Shown: positions 30,046-39,424, numbered from the stretch's first letter. The stretch is DNA of 64,000 nt from CBDUXP01 sp965371225 [NCBI: uncultured bacterium] (GCA_965371225.1 CBDUXP010000004.1:72707-136706); one strand, 5' to 3'. Program-made: numbers and translations. The notes: generated by a model not told the origin, from the letters alone.

Positions 30046-30074
30046 ATAACACACGTTCAGGCCTGACTGTCAAC
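30046..30074 (-). promoter_or_regulatory. Promoter of groES-groEL
   Basis: Minus strand: perfect -35 TTGACA (30074-30069), 17 bases, TGTTAT (30051-30046), about 150 bases before the groES start. There is no CIRCE inverted repeat (TTAGCACTC type) and no heat-shock sigma-32-like site that I can see in the leader, so heat regulation, if any, uses another signal. Confidence 0.7.
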
Positions 30075-30116
30075 ATTATCGGCGCGCGGGCCCGCGCCGT
30101 CGCCACCGGGCGGAGG

Positions 30117-31004
30117 TTAGCCGAGACTGCGGACGGGGCCGCGCGCCTGCCCTTCCAGGGGCCGCAAGGCATCGGCAAGGGCTACAAACTCCTCGAAGGC
30201 GAGCGTCTCCCCACGACGTTGGTGATCCAGGTTGACAGTCGCCAGGGCGGCGAGCACGTCGGGCTTGGACAGGCCGACGAGCGGACCCGCCGTGAGCGCA
30301 TTGCGCAGGGATTTGCGCCGCTGGCCGAACGCGGCCTTCACCACGCGGAAGAACCAGGCCCGGTCTGCCGCGGGCACGCGGGGTTCGTGCCGGCGCAGGT
30401 GCACAATGGCGGATTCGACTTTGGGCCGCGGCTTGAACGCCGTCCGTGACACGTAATGTGCGATGGAGGTCCGCGCGTAACAGCGTGTCGTCACCGTCAG
30501 GACGCTGTAGCTCTTCTCGCCGGGACCCGACACAAGGCGCTCGGCGACTTCCCGCTGCACCATAACCGTCAAGGAGTGGAACGGCGCGGGTGTCTCCAAG
30601 AAGGCCGTGAGAATCGGGGACGTAATGTAGAAGGGCAGATTCGACACCATCTTGATGGGGCGGTCCGCCGCGAGGTAGCGCGTCGTCAGTTCGCCCACGT
30701 CGTACACGAGAACGTCGCCGATGAAGAGGCGCACGGCGGCCCGGTCTGCAAACCGCTCGCACAAGACGGGAGCGAACGCCGGATCGATCTCGACGGCGAA
30801 GACGGTGTCCGCGTAATCGGCCAGCACCGCGGTAAGATCGCCGATACCCGCACCCACCTCGAACACTTGATCGTCCGGCCCCAGCCCGGCCACCTCGGCC
30901 ATCTTCCGGTTGATGTTGGGGTCGAGCAGGAAATTCTGGCCCAGCCGCTTCTTGAAGCGCAGGCCGTACTTCTGCCAGAGATCACCCGGCCGGAGTTCCG
31001 GCAT
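30117..31004 (-). CDS. rsmA: 16S rRNA dimethyladenosine transferase RsmA (KsgA)
   Basis: The protein has 295 residues from ATG 31004. FKKRLGQNFLLDPN and the SAM motif VFEVGAGIGDLT precede the catalytic NLPFY (NLPY family motif) and the C-terminal RPKVESAIVHL segment. It dimethylates the two adjacent adenines near the 3' end of 16S rRNA. The start lies 23 bases inside the end of pdxA, a common pdxA-rsmA pairing in proteobacteria. It is the last gene of the long LPS-cluster transcription unit. Confidence 0.95.
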   Translation of the reverse strand: MPELRPGDLWQKYGLRFKKRLGQNFLLDPNINRKMAEVAGLGPDDQVFEVGAGIGDLTAVLADYADTVFAVEIDPAFAPVLCERFADRAAVRLFIGDVLVYDVGELTTRYLAADRPIKMVSNLPFYITSPILTAFLETPAPFHSLTVMVQREVAERLVSGPGEKSYSVLTVTTRCYARTSIAHYVSRTAFKPRPKVESAIVHLRRHEPRVPAADRAWFFRVVKAAFGQRRKSLRNALTAGPLVGLSKPDVLAALATVNLDHQRRGETLAFEEFVALADALRPLEGQARGPVRSLG

Positions 31005-31950
31005 GGACAAATCGGGCGGCGAGCAGCACCGCGGTTTTGAGGCTGGTGGGATCGGCAGTGCCCCGGCCCGCAAGATCGAACGCGGTGCCGTGGTCCACGG
31101 AGGTCCGCACGTATGGCAGCCCGAGCGTGACATTTACTCCGCTGTTGAACGCGACGAGCTTGAACGGCGCCAGGCCCTGGTCGTGGTACATGGCCACAGT
31201 GGCATCGAAATCGCCCCGGCCCGCCCGCATGAATGCCGTGTCGGCCGGCAGCGGTCCTTCCACGTGCACACCGCCGGCGCGCGCCCGTTCCACTGCCGGG
31301 GCAATGACGGCCGTATCCTCGGCGCCAAACAGGCCATCCTCCCCCGCGTGCGGGTTCAGCCCACACACGCCCAGACGTGGGGCCGCCACATCCAGTACGC
31401 GCAGGACCGCCGCGGTGCGCTCGATCGTAATGCCGACCCGTTCGTGCGTCAGGCGCCGGGGCACCTCGCTCAGGGGACAATGGACGGTGACGAGTGATAC
31501 GCAAAGCTGCGGACTCCAGAAGAACATGGTGGGCTCGGGCACGCCCACACGTTCACCGAGGTATTCCGTGTGGCCGACGAAGGCGGGATGCCCCGCCTGG
31601 TGCACGGCCGCTTTGCTCACCGGGCCGGTGACGATGCCCACCACGGTGCCGGCTTCCGCCAGGTCGGCGGCCGCGGCCAGCGTGGCCATGGCCCACGCTC
31701 CCCCCGCGGCGCTGGCGCGGCCCACCTCCGGCACGTCCACATCCGGGCACCGCACTTCGTGGATCTCGATACCCTGCCCGGCGCCCCGTGCCCCCACCGT
31801 GTCCTGCGCGCGCTCGAGGGCCCAACGCGGGCCCACGACCACCAGATCTATCGCGGCCCGCACGTCCGGGTCGTTGCTTACGCGGGCCACCACTTCGGGT
31901 CCAATGCCGGCCGGGTCGCCGAGAGTCAGGGCGAGGCGGGGCCGGGTCAC
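30982..31950 (-). CDS. pdxA: 4-hydroxythreonine-4-phosphate dehydrogenase PdxA
   Basis: The protein has 322 residues from GTG 31950, which overlaps the preceding stop codon as GTGA. It starts with RLALTLGDPAGIGPEVVAR, the classic PdxA N-terminus. Metal-binding His residues occur in GHTEYL, CGLNPHAGEDG and MYHDQGLAPFK. It makes the amino-acid precursor of pyridoxal phosphate in the DXP-dependent pathway. Confidence 0.95.
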   Translation of the reverse strand: MTRPRLALTLGDPAGIGPEVVARVSNDPDVRAAIDLVVVGPRWALERAQDTVGARGAGQGIEIHEVRCPDVDVPEVGRASAAGGAWAMATLAAAADLAEAGTVVGIVTGPVSKAAVHQAGHPAFVGHTEYLGERVGVPEPTMFFWSPQLCVSLVTVHCPLSEVPRRLTHERVGITIERTAAVLRVLDVAAPRLGVCGLNPHAGEDGLFGAEDTAVIAPAVERARAGGVHVEGPLPADTAFMRAGRGDFDATVAMYHDQGLAPFKLVAFNSGVNVTLGLPYVRTSVDHGTAFDLAGRGTADPTSLKTAVLLAARFVHAGTPAG

Positions 31951-32291
31951 GGAGGTGGGGGCGCGGCTTGAGGGGCCAAGGCGGCCACGTGCTCGTCGAC
32001 GATGGCCTTGGGCACCCGGCGCAAGAACGCCTGGCAACCGAACACGAGCACGGTGAAGTCGTCGACCAGCCCCAAGGGGCCGAACACCGCGGCGGGCAGG
32101 AAGTCGACGGGTGAGATTACATAGGCGAGGGTGCCCAGCAGGATAAGGCGCGGGAACCAGCGGGTGCGGCGGTCCCAGAAGACGCGCCAAAACAGCCGGA
32201 GCATGGTGGGGAGGCGGCGCAGCAGCATCAGGAACGTGGCGGGGTTGCGCGAGAACGCCCCGACGGTGGCGCCGAGGGTTTCCCGCCTCAT
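31947..32291 (-). CDS. DUF1232 (YkvA-like) membrane protein
   Basis: The protein has 114 residues from ATG 32291, which overlaps the kdsB stop codon as ATGA. The core YVISPVDFLPAAVFGPLGLVDD, quoted here as YVISPVDFLP and LGLVDDFTVL, is the DUF1232 signature of small membrane proteins of unknown function. Translational coupling between kdsB and pdxA places it in the LPS operon, but a role there is not established. Confidence 0.8.
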   Translation of the reverse strand: MRRETLGATVGAFSRNPATFLMLLRRLPTMLRLFWRVFWDRRTRWFPRLILLGTLAYVISPVDFLPAAVFGPLGLVDDFTVLVFGCQAFLRRVPKAIVDEHVAALAPQAAPPPP

Positions 32292-33040
32292 GTGAGACTC
32301 CCCTCCGCGCACAGCGCGCGGACGCGTTCGAGGTCTTCCGCGGTCTCCACGTGCATGGGTTCGTAATCGGTTACCGCAACCGCAATGTGCTCGCCGTGTT
32401 CCAAGGCCCGTAACTGTTCCAGCCGTTCCTGGCGTTCCCCGGGTGTCCGTGGCAGTTGCGGGTAACGCAACAGGAACTCGCGCCGAAAGCCGTAGAGGCC
32501 GATGTGTTGGTAAAAGCGCGGGACGTCGGCAGCCGTCTCGAACTCCTCCCGCGTGGCATGCGGGATCGGACTCCGGGAAAAGTACACCGCCTCGCCCGCC
32601 GTATTCACGACCACCTTCGCGGTGTGCGGGCTGATGAAATCATCCCACCGGCGGCAGGGATGCACCAGCGTCCCCATGTTCACGTCCGGCCGCTGTTGCA
32701 TCAACGCGATGAGCAGGTCGATGGCCGCCGGCTGAATGAACGGCTCGTCCCCCTGCACGTTGATCACCCATTCGGTCTCGAGGGTTGCGGCGACCTCCGC
32801 GCACCGATCCGTGCCCGACGGATGCTCGGCCCGCGTCATGACCACGTCGACGCCGTGCGCCGTGCAGGCGTCGACGATGCGGGCGTCATCGGTCGCGACG
32901 AGGACCGTCTCCGCCAGGGAGCACTGCTGCGCCCGCCGGGCGCAGCGCACGACCATGGGCAAGCCGCCGATGTCGGCGAGAGCCTTCGCCGGCATGCGCG
33001 TCGACGCGTAGCGCGCCGGAATGACGATCGCGACTCCCAT
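32288..33040 (-). CDS. kdsB: 3-deoxy-manno-octulosonate cytidylyltransferase KdsB
   Basis: The protein has 250 residues from ATG 33040. IPARYASTRMPAKAL is the nucleotide-binding signature. The acidic INVQGDEPF motif and the FYQHIGLYGFRREFL segment follow. It activates Kdo to CMP-Kdo for transfer to lipid A. It begins 4 bases after the stop codon of the upstream glycosyltransferase. Confidence 0.95.
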   Translation of the reverse strand: MGVAIVIPARYASTRMPAKALADIGGLPMVVRCARRAQQCSLAETVLVATDDARIVDACTAHGVDVVMTRAEHPSGTDRCAEVAATLETEWVINVQGDEPFIQPAAIDLLIALMQQRPDVNMGTLVHPCRRWDDFISPHTAKVVVNTAGEAVYFSRSPIPHATREEFETAADVPRFYQHIGLYGFRREFLLRYPQLPRTPGERQERLEQLRALEHGEHIAVAVTDYEPMHVETAEDLERVRALCAEGSLT

Positions 33041-33044
33041 GGCG

Positions 33045-34157
33045 TCAGCCGTCGCGCCCAAGAGCGCGGGCGTACGTGCGGAGCGTGCCGTCCACCATGC
33101 AGTCGGCTGTGACGTGGCGCAGTGCCCAGGCGCGGGCCGCCTGCGCCATCGTTTTGGCGGTGTCGGGGGCTTCCAGCATGTCGCAAATGGCGGCGGCGAG
33201 CGCGACCGGGTCTTCTTTCGCCGCGACGCGGCCCGTGGTGCCGTCCTCGATCAATTCGGGGAGTCCGCCGGCGTCGGTCACGACGCTGGGCCGCGAGAGA
33301 AAGATGGCATCGATCACGCTCGTATTGAGGCCTTCCAGGTGCGAGGGCATGACGTACAGGTCGCACACGGCCGTGATGGCGAGGTAATCCTCGCGAAAAC
33401 CCGCGAAAAGTATAGCATCGGCTACGCCCCGGTCCCGCGCCTGCTGTCGCAGGGGCTCCTGCAAGGGGCCCTCGCCCACGAAGACGAACCGGGCGGATGG
33501 ATGGCGTTGCAGGACTGCGGGAATGGCATCCACGAGAAACCGGTGCCCTTTATGGCCCACGAGCGCCGCTACAGTAACGATGACCGGGCCTTGCGGCCGG
33601 ATGCCGAACGTCCCGGCGAAGTCCAGGGGCTTCGTGGCTTCCGCGCGATGCGGATCCAGCCCGCTCAGCACCACGTCGATACGGTCCGGGCAGACGCCGT
33701 CAGCGATCATGACGCGGCGCACGGCCTCGCTGATCGCGATGTAGCGATCCACGCGCGTGCGGTACTTCCAGAGCGCCACGCGCAGGGGCAGTTTGTGGAT
33801 ACTGAAATCGACGCGCCGCGACACGATCAGCTTCGGTTCCGGCTTGCCCAGGCAGGCCAGCACGCCGTGCATGTGGGTGTGCGACGTATGACAGTGCACA
33901 ATGTCGGGGCGCCGCTCGGCGATCCGGCGGCGCAGGGTGAACACCGCCTGGGGAGACAGCTCCCCGCGGCTGGGCACTTCCAAGACTTCGATCCCCGCGG
34001 CGAAGGCGTGCTCACTCAGCGTGCTCCGCGGCTGCGCCACCAGGACGGCCTCATGTCCGCGGTCGCGTAGGCCGCTCAGCAGCGTCAGGACTTGCTGTTC
34101 GCCGCCGCGCCAGCCGCGCAGCTCGTTCAGGTGGAAGCTCCGGATGGGAACGGGCAT
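33045..34157 (-). CDS. Glycosyltransferase family 4
   Basis: The protein has 370 residues from ATG 34157. The N-terminal domain has RGGEQQVLTLLSGLRDRGHEA and HCHTSHTHMHG. The C-terminal domain has VALVGHKGHRFLVDA, FVGEGPLQEPL and the acceptor/donor Glu motif SHLEGLNTSVIDA (EX7D-like). It is a retaining GT-B enzyme acting on an LPS-core or surface glycan from a nucleotide-sugar donor. The sugar cannot be inferred. It lies just upstream of kdsB in the LPS operon. Confidence 0.85.
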   Translation of the reverse strand: MPVPIRSFHLNELRGWRGGEQQVLTLLSGLRDRGHEAVLVAQPRSTLSEHAFAAGIEVLEVPSRGELSPQAVFTLRRRIAERRPDIVHCHTSHTHMHGVLACLGKPEPKLIVSRRVDFSIHKLPLRVALWKYRTRVDRYIAISEAVRRVMIADGVCPDRIDVVLSGLDPHRAEATKPLDFAGTFGIRPQGPVIVTVAALVGHKGHRFLVDAIPAVLQRHPSARFVFVGEGPLQEPLRQQARDRGVADAILFAGFREDYLAITAVCDLYVMPSHLEGLNTSVIDAIFLSRPSVVTDAGGLPELIEDGTTGRVAAKEDPVALAAAICDMLEAPDTAKTMAQAARAWALRHVTADCMVDGTLRTYARALGRDG

Positions 34158-34174
34158 GGCCGATGCGCGAGCCC

Positions 34175-35311
34175 CTAGCGGGGGGCCCCCGAGGCCTGTG
34201 CGGACACGGCGGGCTCGCCCGAGGCGATCCGGTGGTACAACCGGCGGGTGGCGATGGCGGTGCGCTGCCACGTGAAGTCCCGCGCCCGTTCCAAGCCGCT
34301 TTGGATGGCGTGTACGCGCCAGGCTTCGTCGGTCATGAGTCGGCGCAGCCCGTCCGCGATGGCATCGACATCCGTGGGATCCACGGTGAGCAGTGCCTCG
34401 CCCCCAATCTCCGGCGACGAGCTGCGGTTGCCCGCGAGCACTGGACACCCAGATGCCATGGCTTCCAGGATCGGCAGGCCGAACCCTTCATACAGGCTGG
34501 GAAACGCGAGGGCCGACGCGGCTGCGTAGAGTGCAGGCAGGTGTCCGGATTCCAGGTAGGGAAAACGCAGGATGCGCTCGCGCAGGGGAGATCGCTCGAC
34601 GACCGCCTCGGCTTCTTCGCTGCCGTAACCGCCGTGGCCGACCAGCACAAGATGCAAGTCAGGATCCAGGTCCGGCGCGGCCCGTTCGAAGGCCTGCACG
34701 AGCCGGATCACGTTCTTGCGGCGATCCATGCGGCCGAGGAAGAGTACGTAGTGTTCGGGAATGGGGTACCACTCCCGCACCCGGTCGATTTCCGAAGCGG
34801 CTTCCGGCTCGTAGGCATCCGCCACGCCGAGGTAGATCACCACGAGCTTCTCCGGCGGCGCGTCCAGGTGTGTGCGCAGGTCGGCCGCGGTACTTTCCGA
34901 GATACAGATGATGGCGGCGGCGCGTTCCAGGGCGCGCTGGTACTGCGCCAACTTCTTCTTGCGAAAGGTCGGGTTGGCAAACTCGTCCGACACCACGGAG
35001 AAGACGTCGCAGATGGTGGCGACCACGGGCGTCTTGCGCCAGCGCGGTACCCGCACGTCCAGGCCGTGAAACAGGTCTAGCCGCCCCGCGCGGAAGGGGC
35101 GCAAGGGAGGTTGCCACACGGCGCGCCGGACGTGGCTGGGGAGGTCCTCCGTAATCCCGAAGCGCCGCTTGTGCCGGGAGAGTCGCCAACACACGATGTA
35201 TTCCTCGCCCGGAGGAGCGACCGCCAGTTGCGCCACGAGACTGCGGATGTATTGGGCGATACCCGTGCCGCCGACGGTGGCGGCGGAGGAACAATCGAGT
35301 CCGATGCGCAG
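34175..35311 (-). CDS. Glycosyltransferase family 4, probable CTG start
   Basis: The C-terminal GT-B domain has YVLFLGRMDRRKNVIRLVQA, LVLVGHGGYGSEE, and FPSLYEGFGLPILEAMASGC with the conserved EX7E. A GTG at 35236 would give 353 residues but would delete the conserved first strand and Gly-rich loop. In-frame codons upstream read RIGLDCSSAATVGGTGIAQY, which is typical for this subfamily. The only plausible initiator for them is CTG 35311, 8 bases after a GGAGGG ribosome site (35325-35320) and 4 bases after the preceding stop codon. This gives 378 residues. The sugar specificity is unknown. Confidence 0.8.
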   Translation of the reverse strand: MRIGLDCSSAATVGGTGIAQYIRSLVAQLAVAPPGEEYIVCWRLSRHKRRFGITEDLPSHVRRAVWQPPLRPFRAGRLDLFHGLDVRVPRWRKTPVVATICDVFSVVSDEFANPTFRKKKLAQYQRALERAAAIICISESTAADLRTHLDAPPEKLVVIYLGVADAYEPEAASEIDRVREWYPIPEHYVLFLGRMDRRKNVIRLVQAFERAAPDLDPDLHLVLVGHGGYGSEEAEAVVERSPLRERILRFPYLESGHLPALYAAASALAFPSLYEGFGLPILEAMASGCPVLAGNRSSSPEIGGEALLTVDPTDVDAIADGLRRLMTDEAWRVHAIQSGLERARDFTWQRTAIATRRLYHRIASGEPAVSAQASGAPR

Positions 35312-35315
35312 AGGA

Positions 35316-36134
35316 TCAACCCTCCGCGGCGGCCGCGTCCGCTTGGTGGAGACCCGCCTCGCAGTACGCGGGGCGCGCGCGCCCGCCCCACGCGTAGGTT
35401 TTATTCCGCAGGTCGGCCTTGCTCTCGTGTGGCGCGTGCCAGATGTGGTACACCACCGCGCGGTTCACGATCGGATACGGCCGCACGCCTACCCGCTTGA
35501 GGCGCTCGCGCAGGTCCCCGTCTTCGTTGCCCCAGCCGACGAACTGCTCGTCGTACCCGTTGACGCGGCGGTAGTCGTCCAGAAACAGCGAGAAATTGTT
35601 GCCCCGTACCCGAGGCTTCCGCCGCTGCCGCAGCCAGGTATAAAGGATGGCGCGCCGCTGCAGGGCGTCCAACGTGCGCTGAGCGTCCGGCGTGCGGGCG
35701 TCTTCGTACCGGCCGGCGCGAACGGCGTCCAGCGTCAACGCGTCGGTGACGTCCTGGGGTAAGCGGAGGCACTCGCCGAGGACCAGCCGACCGGGCGCCG
35801 CCGCGGCCACGTGTTCGGCCAGGAGGGACGCGTGCGGCAGGCTGTCGCAATCCGTGACGAGCATATAAGTGTTCCGCACCAGCCCGATGCCCAGGTTCAC
35901 GGTGGCGGCCTTGCGGAAGCCGGCGTTGGCGTGCCGCGCATAGCGCACGGGATACGGCAGCGTCGGGGCCAGGCGCTGCACCATGGCCTCCGTGTCGTCC
36001 GTCGACCCGTCATCCGCCACAATGAATTCGAAGTCGGTCACCGTCTGCCGCGTGTACGCAACCAGCACCTTTTCCAGGGACAGCGCGCGATTCCACGTCG
36101 TACAGACGATAGACAGGGGAAGGGCCTCAGCCAT
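35316..36134 (-). CDS. Glycosyltransferase family 2 with galactosyltransferase-like C-terminus
   Basis: The protein has 272 residues from ATG 36134. The GT-A start SIVCTTWNRALSLEKVL, the VADDGSTDDTE loop and the DxD-like TDCDSLPH site are followed by GNNFSLFLDDYRRVNGYDEQ and VGWGNEDGDL, a C-terminal domain also seen in chondroitin-synthase-type and similar enzymes. The start lies 8 bases inside the end of the upstream glycosyltransferase gene. A role in LPS-core or surface glycan assembly is inferred from the operon. Confidence 0.85.
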   Translation of the reverse strand: MAEALPLSIVCTTWNRALSLEKVLVAYTRQTVTDFEFIVADDGSTDDTEAMVQRLAPTLPYPVRYARHANAGFRKAATVNLGIGLVRNTYMLVTDCDSLPHASLLAEHVAAAAPGRLVLGECLRLPQDVTDALTLDAVRAGRYEDARTPDAQRTLDALQRRAILYTWLRQRRKPRVRGNNFSLFLDDYRRVNGYDEQFVGWGNEDGDLRERLKRVGVRPYPIVNRAVVYHIWHAPHESKADLRNKTYAWGGRARPAYCEAGLHQADAAAAEG

Positions 36135-37263
36135 GGGCCACCGCTTCATACACGGCCCGGACGGTCGCGGCCTGGCGGTGCAGCGCGAACCGCTCGCGCC
36201 CCACGCGCCGGGCCCGCTCTTGCAAGGCCCGGCGCAGGTGGGTGTCCGTAGTCAGGCGTACGATGGCCTCGGCGAGGTTCGGCGCTGAGTCCTCAATGAC
36301 CAACCCCGTCTGCCCGTCGTCCACCAGCCAGGGCAGGATGCCGCGCGCCGCCGCTAACACGGGAACGCCCAGAGCGAGGGCCTCCCGGACGGTGCGGCAC
36401 GTGCCGTCGCTCCCCGGCACCAGGAAGATGAGCACGTCCATTGCGGCCAGCGCGGCCACGTACTCGTCGGCTTCCAGATAACCGGCGGTGTGTACGCGAT
36501 CGCTGAGCCCCATTCGGCGGACGGGCCGGTGCACCACTTCCTCTTCCCGCGTGCCGCGCCCCACGAACACCAGCCGCGCTTGGGGGGCCGCCGCGCTCGC
36601 CGTCCGAAATGCCTCAAGGAGCACGTCGAAGCGCCGGTACGGCTGCATCCGCGCCACCACGCCGAACACGATGTGGTCTGTGTCGAGGCCCCAGGCTGTC
36701 CGGGGGTCGGGCAGGGGCCGGCTCACATCGAAACGCGTCGTGTCCACGGCGCCATCGACCACATGGAGCCGGTCCGCGGAGAGCAACCCACGATTCACCA
36801 CGTGCGCCCGCATCGGTTCCGCGGGGACGCATAGGGCGTCCGTCCAATGCCCGACCGCAAAGCCGTTCAACCAGGAACCATTCAGCTGTGCGCCGTCGTA
36901 CACCGAGCGGACGATGGGCACCGGAACCTTGGCCCAGCGCCGGGCCAAGCCGGCCGTGCAGTGATCCACGGGCTGATGGGTGTGCAACAGATCGTACCGG
37001 CCGGCGCGTAACTCGTTCGCGAGGACCCGGGCATCGCGCATGAGCGTGAGCGGTTGTGGGTGTTTGGGGAGGTGCAGATCGGTGCGCACCGTGAGGCCCC
37101 GCGCGCGGGCTTCACTAGCCATGCGGTGGGGAGTGCGGTTGCCGGCGGCGGCGCAGGCGAACGTGATCTCGAGACCGGCCGCCTGTAGTCCGGCGGCAAG
37201 CTGGGCAGCGGGCTCGGCCGGGCCGGTCCAGCGTTTGTTGCTGAACAGATGGAGCACGCGCAC
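36127..37263 (-). CDS. Glycosyltransferase family 4
   Basis: The protein has 378 residues. It starts MRVLHLFSNKRWTGPAEPAA, where the Gly-rich donor-site loop has become TGPAEP. HTHQPVDHCTAGLARRW lies in the N-terminal domain. VVARMQPYRRFDVLLEAFR, LVFVGRGTREEE and VPGSDGTCRTVREALALGVP are in the C-terminal domain, with the second Glu of EX7E in REALAL. It is part of the LPS-core gene run. Donor and acceptor are unknown. Confidence 0.85.
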   Translation of the reverse strand: MRVLHLFSNKRWTGPAEPAAQLAAGLQAAGLEITFACAAAGNRTPHRMASEARARGLTVRTDLHLPKHPQPLTLMRDARVLANELRAGRYDLLHTHQPVDHCTAGLARRWAKVPVPIVRSVYDGAQLNGSWLNGFAVGHWTDALCVPAEPMRAHVVNRGLLSADRLHVVDGAVDTTRFDVSRPLPDPRTAWGLDTDHIVFGVVARMQPYRRFDVLLEAFRTASAAAPQARLVFVGRGTREEEVVHRPVRRMGLSDRVHTAGYLEADEYVAALAAMDVLIFLVPGSDGTCRTVREALALGVPVLAAARGILPWLVDDGQTGLVIEDSAPNLAEAIVRLTTDTHLRRALQERARRVGRERFALHRQAATVRAVYEAVAHG

Positions 37264-37267
37264 GGCG

Positions 37268-38038
37268 TCATCCCTGCTTGCGCGCCTGGAGAATCAAGGT
37301 CTCACCCAGGAACAGGGCCGGGCTCAGCAGCTGGTGAAGAATTTCCGTATTGCGAGGCTCCTGGGTACGCGAATGCTCGTGGCGGAAGGCGAGCCATGTG
37401 TAAAGCGCAACGAACGGGTACAGGATCGCGTAGGGCCAGGACGCCGGCTTGATGCGGTTCATCCCGACGCGCTCGATGACAAACCCGCTCGTATGGAGCA
37501 CGTAGCGCAACTCGGGAAACCCGATGGGGTTGATATGGTGCAGCGGGTCGCGGCGGGTTTCGTCCAAGGGTCGTTTGAACTTGTTGTGAAACCCGCTCCA
37601 CAGAAATCGCCACCGGCTGCGAATCGCCTGAATATTGGGGGTGCTGAGAATGAAGTATCCGCCGGGCGCGAGAACGCGCGCCGCCTCGCGGGTGACGTGG
37701 AACGGGTTTTCCACGTGTTCGATCCCGTCCGCGCAGACGACCGCGTCGTACGCCCCCGATTCCAGCGGCCACGCGGTTTGCAGGTCCACTTCGTAGCACG
37801 TTACGTCGGGCAGCGTGAAGAGTTGGGGCTGGAGATCGCCGCCCGCGCAACTGGCGACGTGGGGCTGCAGCATGGCGAGCAGCGCCCCTTCCCCGCACGG
37901 CACGTCTAAGACGCGTTGCGCGCCGCAGTCGCGCACCCACTGGGCGATGGTGTCCAAGGTATTCCGGCTGGTATTCGCCTGCGGGCGCGTGGACGCGCGT
38001 GCGGGCGCGCCGGAGAGTGTAGTGGCATGGCTCGGCAT
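37268..38038 (-). CDS. Class I SAM-dependent methyltransferase
   Basis: The protein has 256 residues from ATG 38038. Motif I is VLDVPCGEGALLAML, and the post-motif VVCADGIEHVENPF is typical of type-11/UbiE-like methyltransferases. A Trp/Phe-rich C-terminal half includes a hydrophobic stretch (YAILYPFVALYTWLAF) that may touch the membrane. It lies between glycosyltransferase genes, so a sugar or lipid-linked glycan acceptor is likely, but this is inference. Confidence 0.8.
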   Translation of the reverse strand: MPSHATTLSGAPARASTRPQANTSRNTLDTIAQWVRDCGAQRVLDVPCGEGALLAMLQPHVASCAGGDLQPQLFTLPDVTCYEVDLQTAWPLESGAYDAVVCADGIEHVENPFHVTREAARVLAPGGYFILSTPNIQAIRSRWRFLWSGFHNKFKRPLDETRRDPLHHINPIGFPELRYVLHTSGFVIERVGMNRIKPASWPYAILYPFVALYTWLAFRHEHSRTQEPRNTEILHQLLSPALFLGETLILQARKQG

Positions 38039-38042
38039 GGAC

Positions 38043-38861
38043 TCAGGCGGTGTGTTGCTCCGGGCGGGCCCGCGCGTCGGTCGCCGGGCCATTGGCCGTC
38101 CGGGGTGCTGTGGTCCGGCCCATGCCCCAGAGTTTGATGTACTTCAGGAGGACGTTGCACGCCGCCAGCAGACAGAGCACGAGGCCGGCCCCGCCATCCA
38201 GGAACCCGAGGCGCAGGACGTACATCTTGAAGAACCGGGCGGGTGGGCGAAGCAGCAGCGCGCTCAGGCTGGCGCGCCGTCCCCGGGCATGGAGGTCTTC
38301 CGCGCCCCACGTGGTGTAGCGGTCAAATTTCTCGAAGTACTGCGCCATAGAGCGGACGGTGTCGTGGTACAGGACGCCGGGGAGGCGGGCAGTTTCCCCG
38401 TCGGTAATGATCTTTTCGTGGACGCGCACGTCCGCGTACCGGCTCACCCGGCGGTCGTACAGCCGCACGACGAAATCGCGCTCCCAGCCGCAGTGCTTGA
38501 TATGTTGGCCGAAGAAGAAGCTTTCGCGCTTCACGTCGAACGCCGTGGCGGCCGGCGCCGTCGCCAAGACGCGCTCCACCGCTTCACGGAGTTCCGGGCT
38601 GACCCACTCGTCCGCATCTACGGCGAGCACCCAGTCGTGCGTGCACTGGGGCAGCGCCCAATTCTTCTGCGCCGCCGGCGTGCTGAATTCGTGTTGCAGC
38701 ACATGGCCGGTGTACCGGCGCACGATGTCCATGGTGTCGTCCGTGCTGAAGGAATCGACCACGAACACGTCATCCGCCCAGGCGAGACTTTCCAGGCACC
38801 GGGCGATGTTCTCCGCCTCGTTGTAGCAGATGACCAGCGCGGTCACGGGCAGGCGGCTCAC
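38043..38861 (-). CDS. WaaE/KdtX-like glycosyltransferase family 2
   Basis: The protein has 272 residues. It carries [19 protein letters not shown], the [11 protein letters not shown] loop in the position usually occupied by DDGS/Dx[16 protein letters not shown] and [13 protein letters not shown]. These match the family of LPS-core beta-1,4-glucosyltransferases (WaaE/KdtX) that act on heptose I. A C-terminal hydrophobic segment suggests membrane association. The ATG overlaps the rfaE2 stop codon as ATGA, so the two are coupled. Confidence 0.85.
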   Translation of the reverse strand: MSRLPVTALVICYNEAENIARCLESLAWADDVFVVDSFSTDDTMDIVRRYTGHVLQHEFSTPAAQKNWALPQCTHDWVLAVDADEWVSPELREAVERVLATAPAATAFDVKRESFFFGQHIKHCGWERDFVVRLYDRRVSRYADVRVHEKIITDGETARLPGVLYHDTVRSMAQYFEKFDRYTTWGAEDLHARGRRASLSALLLRPPARFFKMYVLRLGFLDGGAGLVLCLLAACNVLLKYIKLWGMGRTTAPRTANGPATDARARPEQHTA

Positions 38862-39340
38862 GACGCGCCTCCCCGGATGCGGGCGATGAGGGCGGACGTG
38901 GAGTGCGTCTTGGCGTCGCCCACGATCGCAATGCGCCCCCCGTACCGGGCGACCGTCGCGCGTTCGGGGATGGTGTCGGGCGTGTGGTCGGTCCCCTTGG
39001 CGTGCACGTCCGGGTGCAGGGCCTCCAGAATCGCATCCGCGGTGGGCTCGTCGAAGATCGTCACGTAGTCCACCGCGCTCAGTGCGGCCACGATGGCGGC
39101 ACGCTCGGCTTCGGGCATGAGCGGGCGCAGGCCATTGGGCTTATTGCGGCGGACCGACGCGTCGCTGTTGAGGGCGACCACCAAGACGTCGCCTTCCGCC
39201 TTGGCCGCTTCCAGGTAGCGCACGTGCCCCACGTGGAGCAGATCAAAACACCCGTTGGCCAGCACCACGCGCTCCCCCGCCGCACGGTGGGACGCCACGC
39301 GCGCTGCCAAGGCCGCGCGATCACGAACGAGCGGCGCCAT
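38858..39340 (-). CDS. rfaE2: D-glycero-beta-D-manno-heptose 1-phosphate adenylyltransferase (RfaE2/HldE C-terminal domain)
   Basis: The protein has 160 residues and consists of a stand-alone nucleotidyltransferase domain with [19 protein letters not shown] (HxGH motif) and the [16 protein letters not shown]-terminal signature. It makes ADP-heptose precursor for the LPS inner core. In E. coli it is fused to the kinase domain (HldE). Here it is separate, and no kinase partner (HldA) is found in the window. Confidence 0.92.
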   Translation of the reverse strand: MAPLVRDRAALAARVASHRAAGERVVLANGCFDLLHVGHVRYLEAAKAEGDVLVVALNSDASVRRNKPNGLRPLMPEAERAAIVAALSAVDYVTIFDEPTADAILEALHPDVHAKGTDHTPDTIPERATVARYGGRIAIVGDAKTHSTSALIARIRGGAS

Positions 39341-39424
39341 GCCGTGACCTGCGGGGGCGCCCGGATGTACCGCCGGCGGCCGGCGGCGGTGCGCACGGGC
39401 GGGCCTGCTGGGCGGCGAGGGGCA

